DNA of 64,000 bases from Duganella sp. Root1480D1 (GTDB lineage: Bacteria; Pseudomonadota; Gammaproteobacteria; Burkholderiales; Burkholderiaceae_D), in NCBI RefSeq assembly GCF_001427305.1, contig NZ_LMFZ01000007.1, positions 274,838 through 338,837 of the forward strand, in the 5' to 3' direction. The position numbers and the translations under genes were made by a program. How positions within the stretch are numbered: the stretch's first letter is position 1; each line of letters starts with the position of its first letter. The notes under the pieces were generated by a model. It made no database searches, was not told where the DNA came from, and worked only from the letters and a program-made list of their open reading frames with translations. This document shows, piece after piece, positions 46,542-54,229 of this stretch.

Positions 46542-46743
46542 CGTGCCTCGCGAACAGAGGATTTGGGGCATTCTATCGCTGAGTACCCGGCAGCGGCGCA
46601 ATTATTGGTTTATCGCACCACAAAAGCCTTCCCCGGCTTGCAAGTTAGTCGTGACGCCACATTATTGCGGTGCAGCGTGGTCAATCTGCACAGCAGCGCG
46701 CTAGAATGGGCTCAAATGCTTTTGTTTGCTAAAGGAGCCACAA

Positions 46744-47226
46744 GTGAGTACAGACATCAACGAACTGGCCGCCCAGGTGGGCAAGGCCCTGCAAGACAAA
46801 GGCTTGCTGTTGGCAACCGCGGAATCGTGCACCGGCGGTGGCATCTCGACGGCGATCACGGAAATTGCCGGCTCCACCGGCTGGTTCGATTGCGGCTTCG
46901 TTTGCTATTCGAACGCCTCCAAGACCGAGATGCTGGAAGTGCCAGCGGCCATGATGGCGCAATTCGGTTCTGTCAGTGAAGAAGTGGCGGCCGCCATGGC
47001 GCAGGGCGCGCTCGGCTCCAGCAACGCCCATGTGGCGGTATCGGTCACCGGTATCGCCGGTCCGACCGGCGCTGTGCCGGGCAAGCCGGTTGGCACCGTC
47101 TGTTTTGGCTGGGCCAACGCGGACACCGTGCATACCGAACGCCTGGTGTTCTCCGGCGACCGCCAGTCGGTGCGCGCGCAAACCATCGAGCATTCGCTGA
47201 AAGGCTTGCTGCGCTTTATTAATTGA
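46744..47226 (+). CDS. pncC: Nicotinamide-nucleotide amidohydrolase (CinA C-terminal type)
   Basis: 160 residues starting at a GTG with AAAGGAG seven bases upstream. Motifs: T-A-E-S-C-T-G-G-G near the N-terminus, C-Y-S-N-A-S-K, and V-T-G-I-A-G-P-T-G with G-T-V-C-F-G-W, as in PncC/CinA deamidases. It converts nicotinamide mononucleotide to nicotinate mononucleotide in the pyridine nucleotide cycle. It is the single-domain form without the N-terminal CinA part. Confidence 0.94.
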   Translation: MSTDINELAAQVGKALQDKGLLLATAESCTGGGISTAITEIAGSTGWFDCGFVCYSNASKTEMLEVPAAMMAQFGSVSEEVAAAMAQGALGSSNAHVAVSVTGIAGPTGAVPGKPVGTVCFGWANADTVHTERLVFSGDRQSVRAQTIEHSLKGLLRFIN

Positions 47227-47232
47227 GTTTGA

Positions 47233-49200
47233 TTAGGCGAGCAGGCCGCTGCGGCGCTCCGCCGCAGCGGGTTCAAACAGGGTCAGGCCGCCGATGGCGC
47301 GGCTGATCGCTACGTACAGGTAGCGCCGTTCCTCGGCGTATTCATCCCCATTGCGGGTGGCGCGCGGGAACTGGCCCTCTTCCATATACGGCAGCAGCAC
47401 CTGCTGCCATTCCCTTCCCTTTGCCGACTGCACGGTGGCCAGCGCCAGCGCTTTGCCGGCGCCGCCGCGTGCCGCCGGCTTGCCGCGCGTTGCCACCTGG
47501 CGGCGCCGCAGTTCTTCGAGGAAGGCCGGCGCCTTGGCATCGCCCTGGCGCCGGGCGAAATCCATGAAGGCGCGCAGGGTGCGCAGCACCGAGTCGGCGT
47601 GGGCGCGCTTGACGAAGGTGCGGCGGGTGGCGGCCGGCAGGTCCAGGCCGGTGCTGGCCAGTTCCAGCAATTGCGCGGCGCTGGCCGTTGCGGCCTGCGC
47701 CTTCATCTGCGCCAGCACGTCGGCCAGGCGCTGCTTCCAGCGCCGGGTGGCCCCGTTGTCGTAATGCTGCTCGGCGCACAGCAGGCCGCTGAACATGAAT
47801 TCCAGGGTTTCCGGGTCGCGTACCACGGCGTCTTTCTGCTGTTGGTAGGCGTCTCCGGAACCGTACATGGCGTGGCTGGACTCGTAGTCGCGGCGGTCGC
47901 CCGATACGGAGAAATAGGTTTGCAGGCCGTCGACCATCAGTTCGCAGCTTTCCTTGTCCGCTTTCAACGTGCTGTAGTCGCCGCTGGCGACGTGCAGCAG
48001 GGCGCGCAAGGCCATGATTTCCGGGCGCTTGAGGTAGGAGGCGAAACCGTCGCAGTTGTAGGGCAGTCCGGCGTCCAGCAACGCGTTTTCGATTTCCACG
48101 CTCTGGTCGACTTCGCGCAGGATGATGGCCAGGCCGGGACCGAGCGCCAGCTCCTTCGCCTTGGCGACAACGGCGCCGGCGCAGGCCTGCGGGTCGGCAT
48201 GGTCGTATTCGACGTGGCGCACTTCGGAATAGGTATCCGGGTGCGATTCGAAACCGCATTTCGGCACCGCGCGTTCCAGCAGCTTTTTCAGCGACACGCC
48301 GCAGCGGCGCGACTGCGACAACGGCAGCCGCTCCGCATTGGGGAAGGCCAGCTCGAAACCGCCGCCCGAAAAGCGAGGGTCGGCGCCGCGTTCAGCATTG
48401 ATCACCTGGTGCCGGTCGCCCACCACCACCAGCCGCGCGTTGCGGCGGAACAGTTGCAGCAATTCGAATTCGGCTGCGTTCACGTCGTGCCACTCGTCGA
48501 CCAGCAGCAGGTTGGCCTGCGGCATGTCGTGCACCGCTTCCGGAAAACGGCGCAGGATGGAAACCAGGTCGGTGGCGTAATCGACCGGCGCCTGCCACAG
48601 GATATGGCCGGCCTGCGGCTGGCGGCGGCGCTCGAACTCATGGAAGATTTCCACGATCTCGCGGTCTTCCAACTGGAATTCATTGCACAATTCGTCGAAG
48701 GTGAAATCGTCGAAGACTTCATCCTCGAAGCGCAGCGTGGCCAGGGTGGCCTTCATCTGCGCCAGCAACTGCAGCATCATTTCCACGCGCTGGGTGCTGC
48801 GTTCGAAGTCGAAGTCGAATTCCGTGTAGCGGCCTTCGTGGCGCTGCCAGATCGTATTGGCGGCTGCCACCAGCATCGGGCGCATCTGCTCCAGGCTGGA
48901 CCAGCGCTCCGGCAGGTCGAGCCAGTTGCCGTGTTCCGCGATACGGGTAAGCTGCGACCGCGCCAGCGCTTCCACCGTCAGCACCTGTACTTTGCGGTCA
49001 GGACATTCCTGCGCCAGCTTTTCGTAGAAGCGCTGGCGCGCCCCTTCCGAGAAGCACAGGCCCAGCACGACACCCGGTTCCTGTGCCGCCAGCATGGACA
49101 GCGTGGTAGTCTTGCCTGTCCCGGCGCGCGCCTCGATCATCAAGGTCTGGGCGCGGGACTTCAGGATCGCTTCCTGCTCGCTGGATGGTGAAACTCGCAT
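47233..49200 (-). CDS. Superfamily 1 (UvrD/Rep-like) DNA helicase, divergent
   Basis: 655 residues. Walker A is E-A-R-A-G-T-G-K-T-T (24-32). Motif II reads L-L-V-D-E-W-H-D-V where UvrD has D-E-x-Q-D; motif III-like V-V-G-D-R-H-Q-V-I; then L-S-Q-S-R-R-C where UvrD has N-Y-R-S. C-terminal motifs V-Q-S-A-K-G-R-E-W and E-E-R-R-Y-L-Y-V-A-I-S-R-A are clear. It is shorter than UvrD and lacks part of the 1B/2B domains. It ends close to pncC (convergent) and its ATG is back to back with the metallophosphatase gene. Role unknown, likely repair or plasmid/phage related. Confidence 0.85.
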   Translation of the reverse strand: MRVSPSSEQEAILKSRAQTLMIEARAGTGKTTTLSMLAAQEPGVVLGLCFSEGARQRFYEKLAQECPDRKVQVLTVEALARSQLTRIAEHGNWLDLPERWSSLEQMRPMLVAAANTIWQRHEGRYTEFDFDFERSTQRVEMMLQLLAQMKATLATLRFEDEVFDDFTFDELCNEFQLEDREIVEIFHEFERRRQPQAGHILWQAPVDYATDLVSILRRFPEAVHDMPQANLLLVDEWHDVNAAEFELLQLFRRNARLVVVGDRHQVINAERGADPRFSGGGFELAFPNAERLPLSQSRRCGVSLKKLLERAVPKCGFESHPDTYSEVRHVEYDHADPQACAGAVVAKAKELALGPGLAIILREVDQSVEIENALLDAGLPYNCDGFASYLKRPEIMALRALLHVASGDYSTLKADKESCELMVDGLQTYFSVSGDRRDYESSHAMYGSGDAYQQQKDAVVRDPETLEFMFSGLLCAEQHYDNGATRRWKQRLADVLAQMKAQAATASAAQLLELASTGLDLPAATRRTFVKRAHADSVLRTLRAFMDFARRQGDAKAPAFLEELRRRQVATRGKPAARGGAGKALALATVQSAKGREWQQVLLPYMEEGQFPRATRNGDEYAEERRYLYVAISRAIGGLTLFEPAAAERRSGLLA

Positions 49201-49219
49201 GCCTGTTCAAATGGTGCCA

Positions 49220-50122
49220 ATGAAAACACGCATTCTACCTTGGCTGGCCGCCGCAGCCGCCCTCGCCGCCCCGGCCGTGGGGCATGCGGCGCCACCGCTG
49301 ACGGTGTACGCCGCCGGCGACATCGCCGATTGCCGCTACAATCGCGCCGCCGACTCCGGCGCCGCCGGAACCGCCGCCCTCATCGACAAAGGCGACCCGC
49401 AGGCCCTGATCCTCTCCCTGGGCGACCATACCTACCCAAGTGGCGCGGCCGCCGAATTCAAGGACTGTTACGCCCCCACCTGGGGCCAGTTCAAGGCGCG
49501 CACCCGCCCCACGCCCGGCAACCACGAATACACCAGCGGCAAGGCTACCGGCTATTTCGAGTACTTCGGCGAACTGGCCGGCCCGCCCGGCCGCGGTTAT
49601 TACAGTTTCGACAAGGGCGGCTGGCATTTCATCTCCCTGAACAGCGACCTGAAAACCGCCGACCACCAGCGCCAGCTCCTGTGGCTCAAAGACGACCTGG
49701 CTGCCAGCAAGGCGCGCTGCACCTTGGCCTATTGGCACGCGCCCATGTATAGTTCTGGCGGGCACACCCCGACCAGCAAGATGCAGGACATCTGGCGCGC
49801 ACTGCACGCAGCCGGCGTCGAGCTGGTCCTGTCCGGGCATGACCACGACTACGAGCGCCTGGCGCCGATGGATGCCGACGCGCAGCCCGATGCCGCGCGC
49901 GGCGTGCGCCAGTTCGTGGTCGGCACCGGCGGCGCCATGCTGACACCCTTCCTGTGGCTGAATGAGCAAAGCGAAGCGCGTTCCAACTGGCGTACCGGTG
50001 TGCTGAAACTGGTTTTGAAGGAAAACAGCTACGAATGGGAGTTCCTGCCGGTCCCACCGAAAACGGCGCCGGAGCCCCCGCAGCAGGAGGCCCGTGACAG
50101 CGGCACGGCCAACTGTCACTGA
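49220..50122 (+). CDS. Exported metallophosphoesterase
   Basis: About 300 residues. The start M-K-T-R-I-L-P-W-L-A-A-A-A-A-L is chosen to place a signal peptide first; ATGs at 49199 and 49211 are alternatives. The dimetal site is complete: G-D-I-A-D, L-G-D-H-T-Y, P-G-N-H-E-Y, Y-W-H-A-P and G-H-D-H-D-Y-E-R, in purple-acid-phosphatase-like order. It probably removes phosphate from a periplasmic or extracellular substrate. It ends 14 bases before the TraL-like gene, suggesting one transcript, although no functional link is obvious. Confidence 0.88.
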   Translation: MKTRILPWLAAAAALAAPAVGHAAPPLTVYAAGDIADCRYNRAADSGAAGTAALIDKGDPQALILSLGDHTYPSGAAAEFKDCYAPTWGQFKARTRPTPGNHEYTSGKATGYFEYFGELAGPPGRGYYSFDKGGWHFISLNSDLKTADHQRQLLWLKDDLAASKARCTLAYWHAPMYSSGGHTPTSKMQDIWRALHAAGVELVLSGHDHDYERLAPMDADAQPDAARGVRQFVVGTGGAMLTPFLWLNEQSEARSNWRTGVLKLVLKENSYEWEFLPVPPKTAPEPPQQEARDSGTANCH

Positions 50123-50136
50123 TAACAGGAGCATCA

Positions 50137-50865
50137 ATGCAAAACACGGTTCACTTCGTCCTGCAGGGCAAGGGCGGTATCGGCAAGACGTATGTATCGA
50201 CCATCCTCGCGCAATGGCTGCAGGCCAAGAGCGAGACCCCGCTGCGCTGCTACGACACCGACCAGGAAAACACCACCTTCTCGCGCTACAAGGCGCTGGA
50301 CGTGAAGCATGTGCCCGTGATGACCGAATCGCGCACCATCGATCCCAAGCGCTTCGACGCGCTGATGATCGACATCCTGGAAACGGACGGCAACTGCGTG
50401 ATCGACAATGGCGCCAACACCTTCTCGCCGCTGATGGCCTACCTGATTGAGAACGACTGCTTCAACCTGCTGGAGGAATCGGGGCGCAAGGTGTACATCC
50501 ACACCATCGTGGGCGGCGGCGACACGCTGCACGACACGGCGATGGGCTTCGTGACGACAGCCAAGTCGACCCAGGTGCCGCTGGTGCTGTGGGAGAACGA
50601 GCATTTCGGCCTGTTGCAATCGGCGTCCGGCAAGTCCTTCCTCGAATCGCAGACCTACGCCGACAACTCGCAGCGCGTGCGCGGCCGCATCGTGCTGAGC
50701 GCGCGCAACGCCGACACCTTCGGTGCCGACGTCAAGAAGATGAATACGGGCCGCCTGACGGTGGACGAAGTGAAGGCCAGCGACAAATTCAATGTGATGG
50801 AAAAGCAGCGCATCAAGGTCGTCTTCCGCGACCTGTTCGAACAACTCGACCTGGTGGACTGGTAA
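50137..50865 (+). CDS. TraL-like nucleotide-binding protein (ParA/MinD fold)
   Basis: 242 residues with AGGAG seven bases upstream. The deviant Walker A is V-L-Q-G-K-G-G-I-G-K-T, followed by C-Y-D-T-D-Q-E-N-T-T-F-S-R-Y-K-A-L and later C-V-I-D-N-G-A-N-T-F-S-P-L, ending F-R-D-L-F-E-Q-L-D. This layout closely resembles TraL of IncP-type conjugation regions (L-Q-G-K-G-G-V-G-K, I-D-T-D-P-x-N-x-T-F, V-I-D-N-G-A). No relaxase, coupling protein or mating-pore genes are in the window. It overlaps the next gene by one base (TAATG). Confidence 0.8.
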   Translation: MQNTVHFVLQGKGGIGKTYVSTILAQWLQAKSETPLRCYDTDQENTTFSRYKALDVKHVPVMTESRTIDPKRFDALMIDILETDGNCVIDNGANTFSPLMAYLIENDCFNLLEESGRKVYIHTIVGGGDTLHDTAMGFVTTAKSTQVPLVLWENEHFGLLQSASGKSFLESQTYADNSQRVRGRIVLSARNADTFGADVKKMNTGRLTVDEVKASDKFNVMEKQRIKVVFRDLFEQLDLVDW

Positions 50866-51287
50866 TGGCCCTCGATCCGCAGAAACTGCGCCTGCATGTG
50901 TTTGAAAAGACCGGCATCAAGGTCGATGTCGACGACCCGATCTTCGCCCTGGTGGCCCTGAACGAAGCGGTGCTAGAAGAAGTGGTCGAACGCCACCTGG
51001 CGCGGCTCGATGGCGCCCACGCGCCGGCGACGGCCACGCCAGGTGCCGCCTACGTGCCCCCACCAGGCGCCCGCCCCATCCCCACCTCGCACGAACCGTT
51101 TTCGCGCCGCGAACTGCGCCTGCTGGCAGCCGCCGCCGGCGTAGCTGTCCTGACCGCCGCCCTGGTGCTGATCGGCCAAGCCCTCTTCAGCAAGCCCGCC
51201 GGCATCCCGCCCGCCAAGCTCGAGCGCGCCCTGCAGACCCTCGACGCCAAGACCCGCGCCGCCTTCGAAGCCGAACTCTCGAAATAA
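50865..51287 (+). CDS. TraM-like protein with C-terminal membrane helix
   Basis: 140 residues starting M-A-L-D-P-Q-K-L-R-L-H-V. The segment T-G-I-K-V-D-V-D-D-P-I-F-A-L-V-A-L-N resembles IncP TraM (G-I-x-V-x-R-D-D-P-I-L-I-L-Q-T-I-N). A proline/alanine linker precedes a hydrophobic helix (about 86-106) and a short charged tail. The neighbouring TraL-like gene and one-base overlap support the identification. Its stop codon TAA shares a base with the following palindrome. Confidence 0.7.
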   Translation: MALDPQKLRLHVFEKTGIKVDVDDPIFALVALNEAVLEEVVERHLARLDGAHAPATATPGAAYVPPPGARPIPTSHEPFSRRELRLLAAAAGVAVLTAALVLIGQALFSKPAGIPPAKLERALQTLDAKTRAAFEAELSK

Positions 51288-51368
51288 AAGTCGGGGTCAG
51301 CTCCGGCAATCGGACAAAAATTTCACATGTGAAATTTTTGTCCGATTGCCGGAGCTGACCCCGACTTT
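51287..51368. repeat. 82-base perfect palindrome (family B)
   Basis: Every base of 51287-51327 is complementary to 51328-51368: AAAGTCGGGGTCAGCTCCGG, then CAATCGGACAAAAATTTCACA to the centre ACA|TGT. The outer 30 bases are the same arm as in 21486-21572 and 41145-41354. It may act as a bidirectional transcription end between the TraM-like gene and arsR, and would extrude as a cruciform when supercoiled. Confidence 0.95.
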
Positions 51369-51380
51369 CATGCTAACATG

Positions 51381-51394
51381 TGAATACCTATTCA
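51381..51394. promoter_or_regulatory. ArsR/SmtB-type operator
   Basis: TGAATA-CC-TATTCA is a perfect inverted repeat of the 12-2-12 class bound by SmtB/CzrA-like repressors, lying 10 bases before the arsR start codon. Metal binding by the repressor would free it. Confidence 0.7.
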
Positions 51395-51404
51395 TTTGTT
51401 TGCT

Positions 51405-51722
51405 ATGGCTATCTATTCTGACAACGATGCTTCCGTCGCGGAGCTGGCGGATCTGTTCCATTTGCTGGGGGATTCAACCCGGCTGCGTATCGTGCTGGCT
51501 TGCCTGGAGCAGCCGATCGCGGTCAGCGATATCGCGGGCTCGCTGCAACTGAGCTCGTCGCTGGTCAGCCACCACTTGCGCCTGCTGCGCGCGGCCCGTA
51601 TCGTCAAATCCGAGCGCCAGGGCAAGCAAGTCTTCTATTCCACCGCTGATGCGCATATCAGCGGCGTCCTGCGCGATATGCTGGAACACATCGCCGAACC
51701 ATCCAACGGTAACGAACAATGA
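51405..51722 (+). CDS. ArsR/SmtB family metalloregulator, zinc type
   Basis: 105 residues from the ATG at M-A-I-Y-S-D-N-D. The winged helix is L-L-G-D-S-T-R-L-R-I-V-L, A-V-S-D-I-A, then S-S-L-V-S-H-H-L-R-L-L as recognition helix and G-K-Q-V-F-Y-S as wing. The last helix has D-A-H-I-S-G-V-L-R-D-M-L-E-H, close to the alpha-5 D-x-H ... H zinc/cobalt site of CzrA and SmtB. It probably represses itself and the CDF exporter, which overlaps its stop (ATGA). Confidence 0.9.
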   Translation: MAIYSDNDASVAELADLFHLLGDSTRLRIVLACLEQPIAVSDIAGSLQLSSSLVSHHLRLLRAARIVKSERQGKQVFYSTADAHISGVLRDMLEHIAEPSNGNEQ

Positions 51723-52714
51723 GCGCCCATCACCACGGACATGGCCACGACCACGGCCATCATCACCACCATCACGGCGAAGTAGGCCACGGCCGTGCCT
51801 TCGCCATCGCTATTGCGCTCAACGCGGCCTTTGTCGCCATTGAGTTCTTCTACGGCTTCCTGGCCAATTCCACCGCGCTGATGGCCGATGCCGGCCATAA
51901 CCTGTCGGATGTACTGAGCCTGATCCTGGCCTGGGGTGCCGCCATCTTGGCCAAGCGCGAGCCGTCCGGCCGCTACACCTATGGCTTGCGCAGCAGCTCG
52001 ATCCTGGCGGCGCTGTTCAATGGCATGCTGCTGATGGCGGCCACCGGGGCCATTGCCTGGGGCGCGTTCCAGCGTCTGATGGCGCCGACGCCTGTGGCGG
52101 GGCTGACCGTCTCCGTGGTTGCTGGCATCGGCATTGCCGTCAATGGCATTTCGGCCTGGCTGTTCATGAAGGGCAGCAAGGACGATCTGAATATCCGCGG
52201 CGCCTACCTGCACCTGGCAGCCGATGCGGCCATCTCGCTGGGCGTGCTGATCGCCGGCCTGGTGGTCATGTACACCGGCTGGGCGTGGATCGACCCGGCA
52301 GTATCGCTGGTGATCGTGGTGCTGATCATGAAGAGCACCTGGTCGCTGCTGCGCGAGGCGCTGGATATGACCCTGGGCGCAGTGCCGGGCAATGTCGATG
52401 CGGCTGAGGTGGAGAAATTCCTGCTGGCCAGCCCCGGCGTGACAGGCGTGCACGACCTGCATATCTGGTCGATGAGCACCACCGACGTGGCGCTGACCTG
52501 CCACCTGGTCATGCCGGGCGGTTATCCGGGCGATGCCGCCATCGACAACATCGCCAGCCAGTTGAAGGAGCAGTTCGGCATCCACCACACTACGCTGCAG
52601 ACCGAGCAGGGTACCACCCAGCACGAGTGCTGCCTGCAAGGCCATGACCATGCGCTCGAAGAAAAGCACGACCATGATCACGATCATGACCACCACCATG
52701 GCCATGCCCATTAA
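51719..52714 (+). CDS. czcD: Cation diffusion facilitator (zinc/cobalt exporter, CzcD-like)
   Basis: 331 residues. Six membrane helices contain the transport site pairs H-N-L-S-D in helix 2 and H-L-A-A-D in helix 5. Both ends are His-rich (H-H-H-G-H-G-H-D-H at the N-terminus; repeated H-D at the C-terminus), which bind metal before transport. The cytoplasmic domain after helix 6 has D-L-H-I-W-S-M. It exchanges Zn2+ or similar ions for protons out of the cytoplasm. Co-translated with its ArsR regulator. The hairpin GCCTGCC (52789-52795) / GGCAGGC (52813-52819) downstream may end the transcript. Confidence 0.93.
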   Translation: MSAHHHGHGHDHGHHHHHHGEVGHGRAFAIAIALNAAFVAIEFFYGFLANSTALMADAGHNLSDVLSLILAWGAAILAKREPSGRYTYGLRSSSILAALFNGMLLMAATGAIAWGAFQRLMAPTPVAGLTVSVVAGIGIAVNGISAWLFMKGSKDDLNIRGAYLHLAADAAISLGVLIAGLVVMYTGWAWIDPAVSLVIVVLIMKSTWSLLREALDMTLGAVPGNVDAAEVEKFLLASPGVTGVHDLHIWSMSTTDVALTCHLVMPGGYPGDAAIDNIASQLKEQFGIHHTTLQTEQGTTQHECCLQGHDHALEEKHDHDHDHDHHHGHAH

Positions 52715-52762
52715 GCCCCAGTACCGGCCCGGGCCAAAAACCCATACATAGCCCCGCCAGCC

Positions 52763-52780
52763 CGTCCAAGCTTTCGGACG
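52763..52780. promoter_or_regulatory. Candidate DctD upstream activator site
   Basis: CGTCC-N8-GGACG, a dyad about 85 bases upstream of the sigma-54 promoter, the expected distance for an enhancer bound by an NtrC-type activator. Identification rests on position and symmetry only. Confidence 0.35.
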
Positions 52781-52865
52781 AAAAAATTGCCTGCCCGCAT
52801 CATTAATATGCCGGCAGGCTTATAAATCAATCACTTACCGGCCTCCGTCCCGCGCAATGACAGCG

Positions 52866-52880
52866 GGCACACGGCTTGCT
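52866..52880 (+). promoter_or_regulatory. Sigma-54 promoter of the dicarboxylate symporter gene
   Basis: GGCACACGGCTTGCT matches the -24/-12 consensus (TGGCAC-N5-TTGCA/T) with the exact GG-N10-GC spacing. It lies about 53 bases before the symporter start and fits control by the sigma-54 activator encoded at 57188-58513. Confidence 0.85.
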
Positions 52881-52932
52881 GTTGAGCCAGGACCCCGCCA
52901 GAAACGCGGGGACCTACACAACGGAGACCGGA

Positions 52933-54204
52933 ATGCAAAAGAAGCGCCCCCTCACCCTCTACATCCTGTTCGCGATGCTGCTTGGCATCGCCGTCGGCTA
53001 CGCCTGTCACACGGTATTCCCTGACAAAAAACTCACCGCCGACATCTCGGCCCATATCTCGCTGGTGACCGACATCTTCCTGCGCCTGATCAAGATGATC
53101 ATCGCGCTACTGGTGTTCTCCACCCTGACTGTCGGCATCGCCAACCTGAGCGACGGCAAGGCCGCCGGCCGCATTGGCGCCAAGGCCTTCGCCTGGTTCA
53201 TCGTTGCCTCGCTGTTCTCGCTGGCCCTGGGCATGCTGCTGTCGAACCTGATGCAGCTCGGCACCAACCTTGGCCTGCCGCTGCCCGCCATCGACGCCAG
53301 CACTGGCTTGAAAACCTCGGCCTTCACGCTGAAGGACTTCGTCACCCACGTGGTGCCGAAGTCGCCGATCGAGGCCATGGCCAATAACGAGATTCTGCAA
53401 GTGCTGGTGTTCTCGATCTTCTTCGGTTCAGCGCTGGGTGCGCTGGGCGAATCCGGCAAGCGCTTGCTGGACGTGGTCGACGAACTGGCGCAGGTAATGT
53501 TGCGCATCACCGGCACCATCATGGGCATGGCCCCGCTGGCGGTGTTTGCCGCCATGGCTTCGGTGGTCACCACCAACGGCCTCGGCATCCTGGCCACTTT
53601 CGCCAAGTTCATGGGCGGCTTCTACCTTGGCCTGTTCTGCCTGTGGGTCCTGCTGATCGGCGCCGGCTTTGCCGTGCTGGGTCCGCGTGTACTGCGGCTG
53701 GTGGGCCTGATCCGCGAACCATTCCTGCTGGCCTTTTCCACCGCCAGCTCGGAAGCGGCCTATCCAAAACTGCTGGTCGCGCTGGACAAGTTCGGCGTGC
53801 AGCGCCGCATTTCCAGCTTCGTTCTGCCGATGGGCTATTCCTTCAACCTGGACGGCTCGATGATGTATTGCACCTTCGCCGTGCTGTTCATCGCCCAGGC
53901 TTACGGCATCGACCTGTCGCTCGGCACCCAGGTCACCATGCTGCTGCTGTTGATGCTGACCTCCAAAGGCATGGCCGGCGTGCCGCGCGCTTCACTGGTG
54001 GTGATCGCCGCCACGCTGACCCAATTCCACATCCCGGAAGCAGGCCTGCTGTTGCTGATGGGCGTGGACCAGTTCCTCGACATGGGCCGTTCGGCCACCA
54101 ACGCTGTCGGCAACGCCATCGCTACCGCCGTCGTGGCGAAGTGGGAAGGCGCGCTCGGCGCAGAAGAACAAGCGGACGAGCATAGCTACATCCGCGCCGC
54201 CTAA
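52933..54204 (+). CDS. Dicarboxylate/amino acid:cation symporter (DAACS)
   Basis: 423 residues from the ATG with GGAG upstream. Family landmarks: A-F-S-T-A-S-S-E-A-A-Y-P serine-rich hairpin, P-M-G-Y-S-F-N-L-D-G-S, and the last domain D-Q-F-L-D-M-G-R-S-A-T-N-A-V-G-N. These belong to the DctA/GltP group that imports C4-dicarboxylates or acidic amino acids with protons or sodium. A DctB/DctD pair and a sigma-54 promoter favour C4-dicarboxylates (dctA role); substrate should be tested. Confidence 0.92.
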   Translation: MQKKRPLTLYILFAMLLGIAVGYACHTVFPDKKLTADISAHISLVTDIFLRLIKMIIALLVFSTLTVGIANLSDGKAAGRIGAKAFAWFIVASLFSLALGMLLSNLMQLGTNLGLPLPAIDASTGLKTSAFTLKDFVTHVVPKSPIEAMANNEILQVLVFSIFFGSALGALGESGKRLLDVVDELAQVMLRITGTIMGMAPLAVFAAMASVVTTNGLGILATFAKFMGGFYLGLFCLWVLLIGAGFAVLGPRVLRLVGLIREPFLLAFSTASSEAAYPKLLVALDKFGVQRRISSFVLPMGYSFNLDGSMMYCTFAVLFIAQAYGIDLSLGTQVTMLLLLMLTSKGMAGVPRASLVVIAATLTQFHIPEAGLLLLMGVDQFLDMGRSATNAVGNAIATAVVAKWEGALGAEEQADEHSYIRAA

Positions 54205-54229
54205 GAACAACAACCTCAGGAGAACCCCA

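Noticed and set aside
47233..51368. Helicase, phosphatase and TraL/TraM-like genes as a known antiphage defence island
   Set aside because: No recognised defence gene (restriction enzyme, TIR, CBASS, retron, etc.) is present and the phosphatase carries an export signal, so the claim was not made.
51287..51368. Palindrome as an IS end
   Set aside because: There is no transposase frame or target duplication beside it; it is reported as a repeat.
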